From: Knufia peltigerae
Taxonomy: Eukaryota > Ascomycota > Eurotiomycetes > Chaetothyriales > Trichomeriaceae
Direction: 5' to 3'
Length of the DNA: 64,000 nucleotides
Assembly: GCA_030247855.1 (NCBI GenBank)
Contig: JAPDRN010000152.1
Span: forward strand, 1-64,000
Both the position numbers and the translations under genes were made by a program. Below are positions 1 through 11,708 of the stretch, one piece after another. How positions within the stretch are numbered: position 1 is the stretch's first letter; each line of letters opens with the position of its first letter. Under the pieces are notes generated by a model, which searched no databases, had not been told where the DNA came from, and saw only the letters and a program-made list of their open reading frames with translations.

Positions 1-153
1 GGCGATGTCGCTGGACGCCGAACGTCAACCGGGAATTCCAGATGTGTTCGTAAGTCTACTCACAAAAGAGTCATCTTCGAGCATGGCCTCTAGGATTGAC
101 GCCCCCGTTTCACCCGTTGCTCCTACGAGGAATACCGTCTGTTTCTTCGGCAT
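1..153 (-). CDS. NmrA-like NAD(P)-binding protein, 5' part only
   Basis: Start codon ATG at 153-151. Exon 1 (153-64) encodes 30 residues beginning MPKKQTVFLVGATGETG, a beta strand followed by the glycine-rich GATGxxG loop of NmrA-type and isoflavone-reductase-type Rossmann proteins. A canonical GTGAGT donor follows at 63-58. An AG at 12-11 could be the acceptor, but the downstream exon is mostly outside the window, so the second exon is not fixed. Family knowledge: these proteins bind NAD(P) as redox sensors or act as small reductases. Substrate cannot be told from 30 residues. A 16-bp perfect palindrome lies just upstream of the start. Confidence 0.7.
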
Positions 154-170
154 GGCAGGATCTGTACTAT

Positions 171-186
171 ACCTAGGTACCTAGGT
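171..186. promoter_or_regulatory. 16-bp perfect palindrome upstream of the NmrA-like gene
   Basis: ACCTAGGTACCTAGGT equals its own reverse complement. It sits 18 nt upstream of the start codon of the minus-strand NmrA-like gene, so it lies in its 5' UTR or core promoter. It could be a dimer-binding site or simply a common fungal intergenic word. Confidence 0.35.
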
Positions 187-1099
187 GATTGGTAGTGGTA
201 CGGATGGTAGTGATGTCGAGGGCGGCGATATTGTTTCAAGACTCTTCTCTAGGTACTCTGCCGAAAGAAATGTACGGTATCAGAAGATACCTTACCGTGG
301 TTTGTTTGTTATACGTATTTGAGAAACACACCATCGTCGCTCCTCGTTGTTAGTTTGATGTGAGGTGCTGTCGTGTTGGAGAGTGGGTTGGCTCTTTTCA
401 ATTATTAATCCATCATCCTTTTTATGCCATGCACAAGGCTCGCGGCTCCTTTTCAAGTTTTGTGTCAAGTCGTAGGTTACCTCGGTTGGAACCAAGACCA
501 CCTTACTTTTGTTTTCTCAAGTCACCTGGTACCTACCCATGGGGATGGTGACGGCGGTGGTGGTCCTGATACGTTTTACAGTACAACGGGCGTACGGAAC
601 AAGGATACCGTTCTCAAATACTCGTGGGAAGAAGAACAACGTCAATCTTTATCTTCCATTCGCCAAAAGAACCCCCCCTTCCTAGACGGAACAACTGGAC
701 GACCTCGGGAAAAAGCCCGCGCTGGGTAGATAGAAACTGACAATGTTTTGATTCTTGAGAAGTCTGACCCATACTCCGTGCCCTGACCCTGTAAATTACA
801 AATGATACAGGCCCCCCCCTCCCCCATTCTCATCCCATCACAATCATCCATGATGGGTAAACCCTTTGGAAAGAAGCCAAAAAAGGAAATTCACATAGTA
901 GCTGTGCCGTCGGTAACCAAAAAAGTCACTACCTCACATGACCAACCTGATCTGCATCTCCCGTTCACTTCGGTTTCAGAATGAACAACTCCCCGTCGTG
1001 TCCCCAATCCAAATACTCTCGACATTCGTAACTCTCAATCCTCATCATAGTCATACCATGTCCTTTCCCCCGTCTTTACTCTTCGTCAGCAAGTCAATC
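187..1099. other. intergenic between the NmrA-like gene and the Zn2Cys6 regulator
   Basis: This holds the promoter of the NmrA-like gene and the 3' flank of the regulator. Open frames here are short and show no protein family. There is a C-run near 811-818. I see no further gene. Confidence 0.5.
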
Positions 1100-3699
1100 C
1101 TATTCTGCTGGTCCCCATGTATCCCCGTAATTGTCGAATGAGAAATTCTCCGAAATCTGCATGGCGAAATTATCCCAACCGAACAACCCAAAGTCGAACC
1201 CTCCGCCAGTGTCCACCGCGAATTGAGGCGTGGTGCCGAGTAACTGGAACGGTGTCGTCTGGCCATCGGCATGAATATGTGTATCAACGAGGGGTTGCGC
1301 AACGTCAGAGTCCCCTCCTCCATTGGCCGCTTCAGCAGCCATGGAACCAAGGTCCGTCAATTGATAGCTCGAATCCGCGGTATCCTTGTCCCTCGACCCC
1401 AGCATCCCGGGTGAGAACCCGACCTGAGACGCCGCTCCTGATACACTTGTGGCGGTGTTGTTGTTATTGTGGGTACCGACGTTGACGTCGAGCGACAAGA
1501 TCCTGTTGACGTACTTGTTACTAGCGCGTCTCTTTTCTCGGGACAAATGCTGTCTGTGTCGTTGTATGGCGTCGGCGAAACCTGTCAGGATCTCATAGTA
1601 ATGTTCGGCCTGGGGACTGTGTTCGGCCAGTTTCTTCAGAACCTCTCTGGCCCCGTTGAATGATTCGTCCATGTCGAATGGGGATTCTCCTTGTGCGAAC
1701 ATGGAGAACCCCAAGACCAAGCCTGCTGCAAAGACCCATGCCCTTTTGGAACACAAACCGTTAGCAACGGCTCATAACTTTGGCTCTACGAGCGCAGCAG
1801 CTAGCCAAGGAAAAAACAAGAGGAGATGCTCACTTCATGATACACATATTCTGTAACAAAATCCCACCTTGCAATGCGTCAAAGCACGTCTGCGCCATGA
1901 GAATCGCCGAGTCGATACATGCCTGAGCGAGATTCACCGCCTCCGAATCCTGTACCCTCGCCCCTTCTTTAGGCTCTTTGACCGGCAGTGGAGCGCCCGG
2001 CAATCGCGCCATCAGGTGGGTGATGAGAAACGGTCTCGTCACCAGCATCACGGCAAAGTAATACACGCAACTCACGTGGATGCTTCCGATGATACACTCC
2101 TGGTCTGAGGGGGTGATGGGCTCATCGCCCGCCTTTTCAAACCGACGGATCTCGAGCGGCAAATTCGCACTCCAGCTCCTCAAACGTTCGAGGAAGCGCT
2201 TCGCGGTGGGTGTGTCGATCGGATTCGACACGTCACCGTCGACACTACTCATGATCTCGGCGATGAGCTCGCACGCTCCGAAACTGGCGTTGAGGGCCAT
2301 GTCCCTCGGCTTGCCGGGTTGGACATGCATGCCGGTGAAACTGGCGCTGTCGATACGTACGGCGGGTGTCGAGTACGTTCGACCGAGGATCGAACATACC
2401 AACACGTCAAGAACGCGGAGACTTTTCAACGTACGTAGGCTAAAAAGAACCACACCATCAGTCTGGGCAACCTCACATATTGCTGGCGAAAACACAATCG
2501 GGTGATGAAGACGTACCGAACACTCCTCTCCGTAACGGTAAAGTTCCGATATTGCTCAGTGACATGTAATCCGAGCGCCGAGGACGCTTGTGCCGCGATG
2601 CCAACGTACATGAACGCGGCATTTCTTCTGCACGCGCCGAGCATGTAAAAGGCCATCAGCAGGAAACAGCGCACCATGTTCAGGCATGGATCTTCCAGCG
2701 CAGACGCCACGGCTGCCTTCTGCGCCCTCGAGAAATACCGCACGGCGTAGCGCAAGTCGAAAGGCCTAAGGGCGCGACACTGGCCACCAATGGCAATGAT
2801 GAGGTCCAATGCCACAAGAGCATACTCGCGGCCGCCATCGGTAGGCGTGGGGACGCTCGTCAGGTAAGCTTCGATTTCGTCGCGCGTGAATAGATCGAGA
2901 AAGCCATTGGTCTTTGATACGAGTTAGTCACGAAGAGTAACGGAATTCAAGGCGAGATTACATGGGGAACGGGCGAAGTAAGCAAGTTAGATAAGTGACA
3001 TGGCATACCGCGGCAAAGTAGATTTCAATCAAGGCCCGTTTCTGGCTTTCATCTTCTTCAAAGATGGCGTTCGTATCTTCCGGACTCCGTACTTCGAGCA
3101 TGACATTCCGTCGATCGTTGTCTGTGAACACCGACGGACCCATCTGCTGCTTGATGGTTTGGCGAAGAAATTGTAAGAACGAAAGCGACGCCGTACCGCC
3201 GACGTATACTATTGTGGTTGAGGGGGTTTAGTCACCGATTACCAGCCGGACTGGAAGGCGACGCTGTGACAGAAAACAAAAGCTCACCTTTCTCTCCTCT
3301 GGAATTCAACAACAACCTGCCGTCGCTGGATCTGCGTTGACCCGACCCTCGCGCGGGCGACCTCTTGCGCTTGCCTGTCGCTGTTGCTGCAGGCGACGAC
3401 TCATACGCCACTTCTTCGATCGGTGATCTCGTACTCGTGTCGCCGTCATGTTCGCGCTCGACGGTGTTGGTGGTCGTGGTAGTAGACGACTGCTGGACAC
3501 TTGCAGCTCTCGCCGTGTGGGCGTGGATCCCGCGAGGTCGGACCATGGACTCTGCATATTCGCATGTCTCTTCGGCCTTTTTCCTGACGCAATTCGAACA
3601 TGGTTGCTGGGCGTCGCACCTCTTCTTGGACGCTTTGCATGGGATGCACGCCTTGACGGCGCGCTGGCGGTCTTCTGGGCGGACTTTGGGCCGAGGCAT
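1100..3699 (-). CDS. Zn2Cys6 binuclear-cluster transcription factor
   Basis: Five exons: 3699-3288, 3208-3009, 2911-2517, 2439-1834, 1742-1100; spliced 2256 nt, 751 aa, all phases consistent. The N-terminus has a Gal4-type cluster C18-x2-C21-x6-C28-x5-C34-x2-C37-x8-C46 with basic residues in the first loop. The middle matches the fungal-specific transcription factor domain: YVGGTASLSFLQFLRQ, then a GxLDLF-type segment, a helix-rich region with FLLMAFYMLGACRRNAA, then RVLDVLVCSILGRTYS. Near the end is the segment NMCIMKAWVFAAGLVLGFSMFA, split by the last intron. The acidic, Asn/Gly-rich tail could be an activation region. I chose ATG 3699 because the frame upstream has only a GTG. It acts in the nucleus; target genes unknown. 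The DHA2 transporter immediately upstream on the same strand is a natural candidate target (inference). Confidence 0.9.
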
Positions 3700-4415
3700 T
3701 TTTCCCCTCACGACCTCATGATGATTTTCATTCAGCCTGTTGTTGTTTTTCTCAACATCTCAGTAAACCAGATGCTTAGTCGATACTAGTGGATACGATG
3801 GATACAGGAAGAGAGTGCGACAGAGATTCGTATGAAGAAACATGTTGCCAGGTGAGTTCTTGGGATCTTATCCGGGAAAGAGATAACGACGGGATGTTCG
3901 TCGTTGGTACGTACCTAGTTATTACTGGACAAATAAAATACTAGTTGAGTCAGAGACCCAGTTCCCGATAAGCCCAGGCCATTTACTCCATGCAGGGCAG
4001 ATATCCGGGGTTTTATCCGGGCCACTGGACCGCTTTTCCACTGTTGTATCCCGACTTGCCTACGGAGTATTCGAGAGAGTATTCGAGACCTTGCTTGGTG
4101 AATGCGCATGCGACCACTGCCTGAGAATCTAGAATACTCATGCGAGTAACTGCAACAATATCCGACAATTCGCACTCTCAAGCACTGATCGAACTTGTTT
4201 TTTGAGATGACCAAATATTACAAATCATGGCTTCTGATAGCCCAGGTCTATCTCTCATCAATCTATGGAGTATCTAGGACATGAGTGGAATCAAGAGACA
4301 ATATCCAACCGTCCAATATATGCAAAAGGGTTGCAATTAATTTCACCCACACACCAACGCCGCAATCGCTATGCAAACATGAAAAGAAGCAAATACAAGC
4401 ACAGCATACACCCAC
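3700..4415. other. intergenic between regulator and DHA2 transporter
   Basis: Promoter of the regulator and 3' flank of the transporter. It carries one copy of the recurrent 9-mer at 4061-4069. I see no gene. Confidence 0.5.
4061..4069. repeat. intergenic 9-mer TACGGAGTA
   Basis: Exact copy of the word that recurs at least eleven times in this window, always outside genes. Confidence 0.6.
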
Positions 4416-6345
4416 TTAGGCAGCCACCGCACCCGGCTTCATGCCCTTGACACTCTTCCACTCGACAAACACTGCGCCGAGTATGGACAAAGACGCCATG
4501 GCGACAGAGATGTACCACGTGTTCGTCAGTGAAATATTGTAGGCATGCTGCACTCCATCCAGAAGTCGAGCAGGGATTTGATCTTTGAGAGATGTGGCAC
4601 CAGTATGCACCACGATTTGCGGATTAACGCCCGGGGCGTATTTCGGGAGCTCGGCGATCAGTCGATTGTTGAAGACATTCTGTGCGACTGAGACGAACAA
4701 CGCACCGCCAAATGTCTGCATGAACATGACCAGCGCAGTCCCCGTGGGGACTTTATCGAGTGGAAGGACAGCCTGGACAGTCATAAGAGCCTGCTGCATA
4801 CCAAAACCGACACCAAGACCATAAATGACCTGGAAGCCGATCCACTTCTCGTGTCCAGTGTCGACTTCGAATGTCGTCAAGAGACCAGCACCAATGGCGG
4901 AGAAGATCACACTCAGCCAATAGAATGGCCAGTAGTATCCAATTGCCGTAGTGAGCGCACCGCTGATGAATGTCGCAATGACAAGTGCCAGGACCATGGG
5001 AAGACTGTCGATACCAGACTTGAATGCCGAGGCTCCTTTGATGGCTTGGAACCAGATGGGAACCCAATAAATCAGCAAGAAGAAGGCCGATCCAAGAGTA
5101 AAAGCGAACCAGCTTGCCGCCGCAACACTGCGTTGAGAGATCAACCCAAAGGGCACTGTTGCATGGTCTTTCATGAAGAATTGGATCACGATGAAGACGA
5201 TCGTGAGGACTCCAAAAAGAACAAGGCACAAGATAATGCGCCAATTCGACCATGCGTATGTCGAGCCACCCCACTGCAGAGCGAGTAAGCAGACGACAAT
5301 GTCGACCACGAAGACAGCTGTGCCACCAAGATCAAGTTGATAGATTCTCTCTTTCCACGAGACCGATGCTTCGGCCTTTCTGTGCGGAGACTGGAAGAAG
5401 AAGAATATCACAATCAATGTAACAGCGCCGAGTGGCAGGTTAATATAAAAACACCATCTCCATCCTGGGCCGTCGGTGAATGCTCCACCCAGAAGCGGTC
5501 CGGCAATTGACGCGATTCCATACATGGCACCGATAATACCTATATTTGGTTAGAACAGCGCGGCCAAAGATCTCCAATACAAAGGCTCACCAGTATAGAT
5601 AGGGCGCTTGACAAGAGGGACGGTGTACGCGATGATGACCAAAGCACCCGAGAAAATACCAGCAGATCCGATACCAGCGATAGCACGGCCGACTATCAGC
5701 GCATTGGATGTCGGGGCAGCACCACAAACGGCAGAGCCGACTTCGAAGATGACAATGGCAGTCAGATAGACGTATTTGATCGAGAAAAAGGTGTACATCC
5801 TGTGAATTGTTAGCAATGCGTCTCATTCATAGTGGTGGTCCTGCGGGAGCGACTGACTTTCCAAAGAACAACTGTAGCGCACAAGTTGTGAGGAGATATG
5901 CAGAGCCATACCAGCCCACATCTCCGAGAGATCTGAAATGATCCGTGATCTTCGGGATGGCTGTCGCAATGATGGTATTGTCCAATGCGACCAGAAACAC
6001 AGATAGACACAGTGCAAGTGTGATCAGTGCCAGTTTTAAGCCGGCAGGGTATACAGCCTCGTCCTCGTTGGAGGGGAGCACTCCGTCTTCATGCGCCTTT
6101 TCGTTTTGTACCTCAACATCCCCAGTCCACGAGGCATTTGCCGACACAGTCTGCTCCTTCTCCGTGTCCACATCTTTTTGTGAAGAGGTGTCGGACTTTT
6201 CTGCTACTGTCGGTTCTAGTGGCGCTTCTTTGTTCAACTCGGTATTCGAGACGTTTTGGCTGGGAACGACGGTAGTGGTCCCGGAGGTGACATGCTCTGT
6301 TGGTTCTGCGCCATCCGAGGCCGACTTTTTGCCAAACAGACCCAT
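4416..6345 (-). CDS. DHA2-type (14-TM) MFS drug/proton antiporter
   Basis: Exons 6345-5858, 5799-5591, 5539-4416; 1821 nt, 606 aa. A hydrophilic, acidic N-terminus of about 90 residues precedes the first membrane segment. Motifs visible: LDNTIIATAIP at the end of TM1, as in DHA2 exporters; GWYGSAYLLTTCALQLFFGK; GRAIAGIGSAGIFSG; and the antiporter motif C, GIASIAGPLLGGAFTD, followed by WRWCFYINLPLGA. About 14 hydrophobic segments can be counted. Family role: efflux of toxic or secondary metabolites across the plasma membrane in exchange for protons. The Zn2Cys6 gene lies directly downstream in the same direction, a common arrangement for a transporter and its regulator. Substrate cannot be inferred. 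Confidence 0.92.
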
Positions 6346-7636
6346 GGAGGGCAGCGCTCAGTCAAGTAATACGGAGGGACGAGGGTGTGGTTAGCCTGAA
6401 GATCCTTCTCAGACTCGGGTAAATCAGGCTAGCGAGGCTCGACGGAGTCCGTAGTATGTCAGCTCAGGCCTTGGTTGGGATCTCTGTCTCGAGTAGGGAG
6501 TAGTAGATGTCTTTATTGCTGTGTTCAAAACACAGAAGGACGCTCTGATTATCGTGTAGTAGAAAGGCAAAGTCCGCCCAAGTCCCTGTGTTCCAAGGTA
6601 TTCACTCGATGGAGGACACGGCGCGGCGCGAAATGCGAAGTATTTGGTAACAAAGAAGTTGAGGATAATACAGCATACAAATGCAGACCGCGTGGTCTTT
6701 GATGAAAGAAGTTCGAGATGGAAAACGAAATCTAAGATCTGAAAACAAAAAAAAAAAGTCTATGCAGCGCGAAAGCCAAAGGGAATACGGAGGAAGTGAA
6801 CAATAATAAATATAACAACAGCTGAAGGGCAAAATTGATGATGGATGGGGTTCAACTCTCGTATCATGGGAATTTGCCCAACGGAGTCAAACACGGACAC
6901 CTAAAATAATGGAGCTTGGGTGCTTAAAGGCCGATAAAAATCATGCATGGGATTAGACGAGAGGGCGAGGCCGGGCCTAAAAGTGACCGAAGTCACCTCT
7001 CCCTATACTTGTAAGTGAAGCCTAAAAACCCCACCATCTAAAGGGACAAAGTACAGTATTTCCTGTGCAGTAATTACCCCATCATTCTTGTTGGCTTGTG
7101 AATGACATGAGGTACAGGAACAGAGAGAATTTCCTCTATCCTCTACTCACTACAACTGAATTCTCATTTTCTTCTTTTGTTGATCTTTCTAGTACCCTTT
7201 TTTCCACGCAAGATCATGCTAAATCATGACGTGCTCCATCTTTGCTGTGGACAGAAGCACCACCCATACTCCCTACATCTTATTTGAAGATACCTTGCGA
7301 ACTAGGCGGATTGTTAGGCCGTTCGGGCCCATAAAATCTCTTCCCCTTTACCCACACTCGGTATCAAAATGAATCTCGTTCCGAGTCGGCCAAAAACTCA
7401 CGTGTAGATCTCGGACATGATACCACGTTGCCAGCAATACGAGTACGAGTACGAGGTGAAAAGAATTTGGAACCAGCAAACGACATGTCATACTCGTGAG
7501 AACTACCTTGCAGGCTCCGAGCCATCTTAAACGCACGATATCCATCATGTTCTGAGCCCTAAAACAGGGACCATTACGGAGCTACAGTACATATCAAAGA
7601 CACAATCTGCATTGACATCCCTTGCTCAGGTCGTCG
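6346..7636. other. 1.3-kb intergenic region
   Basis: Holds the promoter of the DHA2 transporter (left part) and the 3' flank of the secreted-protein gene. A poly-A run lies near 6747-6758 and an AGTACG-type short repeat near 7440-7455. No gene or RNA recognised. Confidence 0.5.
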
Positions 7637-8575
7637 TCAGTAGTCTAGCGTGACCCAGAAGAGTGCTCCCAACATCATAACTACCAGCCACGATACCCAT
7701 CCAGTCTTGCTTGCGGAACTGGTTGGTGTTGGTAAGGCTGCGCTGGATGCTGGAAGACTAGATGGAGGAGTCGTGAGCAGCATACTGGTTGTGGAAGCTG
7801 GTGCGGGTTGCGTCGTGAGTACACTGCCAGACCCCTCATCATCTGCATCAGGTATTGCTGTGATCTTTCCCTTGTCAGCTCCTCAGGCTCGATCGACGCA
7901 CAGCGATAGGGCACTTACCCCACAAACGTGCCAAAGTCCAATGTTCGTCAATGTTGCAGGCCGAGAGAAACAGGTGATGTTCCCATCGTACTCACAGATG
8001 GACGCGGCACTGTAAAAGTCGTTCCTGCAGGCGCAGCTCTTGAATTGGGCATCCTGGGAACTTGCAGGGTAGCTGAGATAGCAGTCTTTGATCAGAGTCC
8101 CTGTCACACCACACACGGTTTCGATGCTCTGGCACTTTTGAGTATTGCTGGAAGCGGGAAGGACGAAGGTCGTGGTTGGCGTTCTCAACTTGGGCGTTGA
8201 GAAGGATGTCGAGGTGAAAGTGTCACACAATGAGTGCCAACCGGAAAGAATATTCTCATAGTACTCGTCCATGCTGTACCCTTCGAAACATTGTCGGTCT
8301 TCGCTTTCACATCTGGTCTCAGATTAGTACCGAAACTACGCCTCAAGGAAGACGTACTCGTATATGGCATCGAACAACTTCGGTTGACAGACACATTCTT
8401 CGTATGGGATTCCGGACTTGGTCTGGCAACTGGAATAGCCATTAGAGAGCGCGTCACAGCCGGGTTCAACGGTGAGAACGGGGTTTCCATTGGAGACGCA
8501 GGTGTACGTGGTGTAAGCGGTAATGCTCTTGAAAAGGGACATGACCGAGAACAAGGCTAAAAACATGGCGAACAT
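7637..8575 (-). CDS. secreted cysteine-rich protein with C-terminal GPI-type signal
   Basis: Exons 8575-8358, 8312-7919, 7864-7637; 840 nt, 279 aa, phases close. Residues 1-20 form a signal peptide (hydrophobic core MFLALFSVMSLF, small residues before YTT). The mature part has many cysteines in short clusters (CQTK, CVCQP, CESED, CFEGY, then CRNDF, CEYDGNITC). A Ser/Thr/Pro-rich linker of about 45 residues follows. The C-terminus is hydrophobic (GWVSWLVVMMLGALFWVTL), as expected of a GPI-attachment signal or a single membrane anchor. No named domain recognised; the architecture resembles CFEM-like or other cell-wall surface proteins, but the cysteine spacing does not let me call CFEM. It probably sits on the cell surface. 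Confidence 0.75.
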
Positions 8576-9386
8576 CTTCGTGACGTATTATTGCTGGCAC
8601 GGAGACGAGAAGAAGCAACGGATGCCATCTTGTCCATCAAGTTGCGATTCTGCCACGGTTATGAATCGATCAGGCTGATGGGCTAGGCTCGGGCGTCAGG
8701 CTCTTTGATCTTCGAGCTTCGAGCTGAATGAACCAGCTGATCAAGTCGCAGCTGAGTTGGTGAGTCTCTGACACTGCCATATGCAGGGCAAAGCAATAGA
8801 AGCGCCATGTGGCGTTCAGAACGCGAAAACGGTCGAAAACGGTAGGATAACAGGGGTTGAGGTGTTAGCGAGTGCGGCCGGAAAAGGACAAGTTCCTGTT
8901 CGGTAAGGTCTTTATCAGTCGAGAATGTGGTGGTGGCTGCGCATCCGAACTTCTTGTCGAGACGACATTCCTCACTCAACCTTTGCCTCGCCCATCACTT
9001 TGTTAATGTGTGCCTCGATCCACATTTTATCACACATCAAGACCAATCAGCTAATGCGCCTGACGCCAACCATGGGGGATTAGCCTTCACGATGATTCTG
9101 ATCCTTCTCCGGAACATGGGCAAGGCTGATTGAATTGGCCTAGATCATTATCTGCCACATCCATCTAGTGACTGGGTGGCTTTCAGCTGCCGTCGCGGAA
9201 ATGGTCGAGAAGATGTCTAGTTTCTGAGACTCAGGATAGCACCATGGTTGTCAAGGCGCATTTCGACTGCCACAGGGTGACTCGGATTGCACATAAAGAC
9301 TCATCCTCTGGATCTCTGATGGAGCCTGAGCAAGAGTCTGAAAACATCCATTTTCCCCTAGCAACCCTCGAAAGGAATTGCGATCA
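8576..9386. other. divergent promoter between secreted protein and DUF3433 gene
   Basis: About 0.8 kb shared by two genes transcribed away from each other. No extra ORF with protein character. Confidence 0.5.
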
Positions 9387-11708
9387 ATGTCCCAAGGAAA
9401 CGCAACCCGACCAGCAACTCCGGCACAGAACAATGCGAGTCCAAGCAGTTCTATTGTTCCATCCGCAAACGCCTCTCCCACTACGGGGATTCCTTTACAG
9501 AGCGCCCAAACACGTCCTGCGGTGGTGAACACAGGACCAAGTGCCTCCAACACTCAACCTCCCACGGGGCAGACTCCAAGTTTGCCACCATCATCATCAC
9601 AAACCCCTGTGTCGGTGTCTGCCCCATCTTCATTGACAAATGCGTCCAGCCATCCAACTTCGACACCAGGATCGTCGCATACTTCAGCTGCCCCATCCCA
9701 CGCCTCTGCTCCCACCAGCCAGGGTCAACACCATGGCAATACCTCAGCCTCCGGATCGATTACGACAGCGGCTCAAGCTTCGACGCCCTCACCTCCAGCA
9801 CAGCCTAGTCCAACGAACCGATCCAGAATGCGATTGTTCAAGCTCGGCTTATCATCCTTCAGCGGAACACCTGAGGAATGGGTGACCAATTGCCTCCAAC
9901 CCTGGGGCCTAGGCTTACTTTTTTTGTTCACCATCGGCCTTGCCGTGACGCTGTTCGTCCTGGCACGCAAATCGGCCGGCGCCAAAGGTATCGCCGAAAT
10001 ACGTAAAGTCAAACCGGACCGGAACGTCGCTGGTGTGGCGCTCGGGTTGACCCTCACGTGGAAGCAGATACCCACCTTCACGATTCAAGCCTACGGCATG
10101 TGTCTCGCGGCCGCGTTCATGGCCTTTGCTCAACGACAGCCTTACGTCGAGCTCAACCGCGCAGATGGCGGTGCGCCAGCCAAAGCCTCGATCCTCCTGG
10201 ACTACGGTTCCCTGTCGTGGTTCTCCAAGATCAAACGGGCCTGGCAAAGTAAGCATGCCTTGCTGCTACTGTGGTTCTTTATGAGTCCCATCTTCTCCCT
10301 GGGTGTCACTCCCTTGGCGGCCAATCTGTTCGACCTCGATGAAGGACAAGTGGCCGAGACCAACATCAAGGTCAACCGGACCACCTTTTACGACGAGTGG
10401 GCCATCGAAGCCGACACACAGCTCCTCCCGATGCTCACCTACGTCACGGGAATCGAATTGTACGACACGCCCATGCCGGCGTGGGCAGATCAGAACGCGA
10501 GTTACGCCCCCTTTGAGATACCCGCCGGTCTTGACGGAACCTCCGACAACGTGACCGTCGTTCAGAATGCCTCTTTCATGGACCTGGACTGCAGAGCACT
10601 TTTACGAGAAGTTGACTTTGACGTCGTCGCTTCCGACCACCAATGGTTGCTGAATGGGACCGACCAAGGTTGTGACTTCATCAATCAATTTCAGTTCAGT
10701 GATGGGTTCTTTCAAAACTACGCCCAGACGTGGACGAAGAATGATTGTGGCGACGACGACAGTGACGGTGGCACTTCTTCTTCATCATCGTCGCCCACGC
10801 TCGAAGGGCGTGTATTTCTGTTTGCAGCTCACGCCCCGGATGGGAACGGTTCCGCCGTCACCAACTTTTCCATGATTTCCTGCACGACTACATACCACAA
10901 CCATACGGGGAAACTCGTCGTGGGAGTGGACCCGTCGAATTCCAACAGACCTCTCATACGAAATTTCCAACCCACGGCTCGACCTCAACTCATGGAACCG
11001 AGACCACAATATTGGAAGATTTTTGAACAATCCATCAGTTCTTTTGCCGTTGACGCAGATCCGACGAGCTTATGGTCGGCCACTTCATTGGGTAGGTTGG
11101 TGATCGAGGCGGGTGTAAAAAATAATGGCGATGACAGCAACAGTGGTAGCAGCAGCAGCAGCAGCAGCAGCAAGATCCCTGACGAAGCGTTTCGGACAGA
11201 AAACCTAATCACGCAGTTCAAGGCAGCATGGCGTCTTTTGTATATTGTCACCGCCACCACTTATCTTCACCCTTTGGTGTCGACCACACGACCGACGGGG
11301 ACCACCGGCACTACGGTTTCTGGGTCGGACGACACGTTGGACGCCACCCTACACCTCACCACGAGTTACCTCCGCACCGCCGATGCCATCGCCTACAGTT
11401 TCGTCGGCGTGTTCTTGGTCAACGCGGCTCTCATCGTCTGGATGGCCCAGTCCATGAGACTCCGACCCAGCATCCTACGCGAAGAACCCACGGGCCTTTT
11501 GGGTCACTTGTTCTTGGCCGCCAACAGCGCCCAACTCATGGGTACCGCCCGCGCGGTACGACACGACGTCGCCGGGCCGTCTCCGAAATGGCAAGAGGCT
11601 TACGAAAAGGGACAGGTGACGACGGTGGCCACGGAGTACCAAACTGCCCGATGGCGCGTCGTGGATTGGTCGAATTCAAAGGATGGTCGGATCGAGCGTT
11701 GCCCATGA
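9387..11708 (+). CDS. DUF3433-type integral membrane protein
   Basis: Single exon, 773 aa, starting at the ATG at 9387. Residues 1-150 are Ser/Thr/Pro-rich and low complexity. Membrane segments follow near 173-193 (QPWGLGLLFLFTIGLAV), 228-247 and 290-312. Between the last two is the segment RQPYVELNRADGGAPAKASI-LLDY, typical of DUF3433 proteins (QPW.EL then a SLLLDY-like stretch). A long non-membrane region with many NxS/T sequons suggests a lumenal or extracellular domain. Another membrane span lies near 665-690. Serine runs are encoded at about 10774-10792 and by (AGC)8 at 11148-11171. Family function is unknown. An upstream exon cannot be ruled out. Confidence 0.8.
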   Translation: MSQGNATRPATPAQNNASPSSSIVPSANASPTTGIPLQSAQTRPAVVNTGPSASNTQPPTGQTPSLPPSSSQTPVSVSAPSSLTNASSHPTSTPGSSHTSAAPSHASAPTSQGQHHGNTSASGSITTAAQASTPSPPAQPSPTNRSRMRLFKLGLSSFSGTPEEWVTNCLQPWGLGLLFLFTIGLAVTLFVLARKSAGAKGIAEIRKVKPDRNVAGVALGLTLTWKQIPTFTIQAYGMCLAAAFMAFAQRQPYVELNRADGGAPAKASILLDYGSLSWFSKIKRAWQSKHALLLLWFFMSPIFSLGVTPLAANLFDLDEGQVAETNIKVNRTTFYDEWAIEADTQLLPMLTYVTGIELYDTPMPAWADQNASYAPFEIPAGLDGTSDNVTVVQNASFMDLDCRALLREVDFDVVASDHQWLLNGTDQGCDFINQFQFSDGFFQNYAQTWTKNDCGDDDSDGGTSSSSSSPTLEGRVFLFAAHAPDGNGSAVTNFSMISCTTTYHNHTGKLVVGVDPSNSNRPLIRNFQPTARPQLMEPRPQYWKIFEQSISSFAVDADPTSLWSATSLGRLVIEAGVKNNGDDSNSGSSSSSSSSKIPDEAFRTENLITQFKAAWRLLYIVTATTYLHPLVSTTRPTGTTGTTVSGSDDTLDATLHLTTSYLRTADAIAYSFVGVFLVNAALIVWMAQSMRLRPSILREEPTGLLGHLFLAANSAQLMGTARAVRHDVAGPSPKWQEAYEKGQVTTVATEYQTARWRVVDWSNSKDGRIERCP
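11148..11171 (+). repeat. (AGC)8 trinucleotide repeat coding poly-Ser
   Basis: Eight perfect AGC units inside the DUF3433 gene, encoding eight serines at about residues 588-595. It is prone to length variation between strains. Confidence 0.9.
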
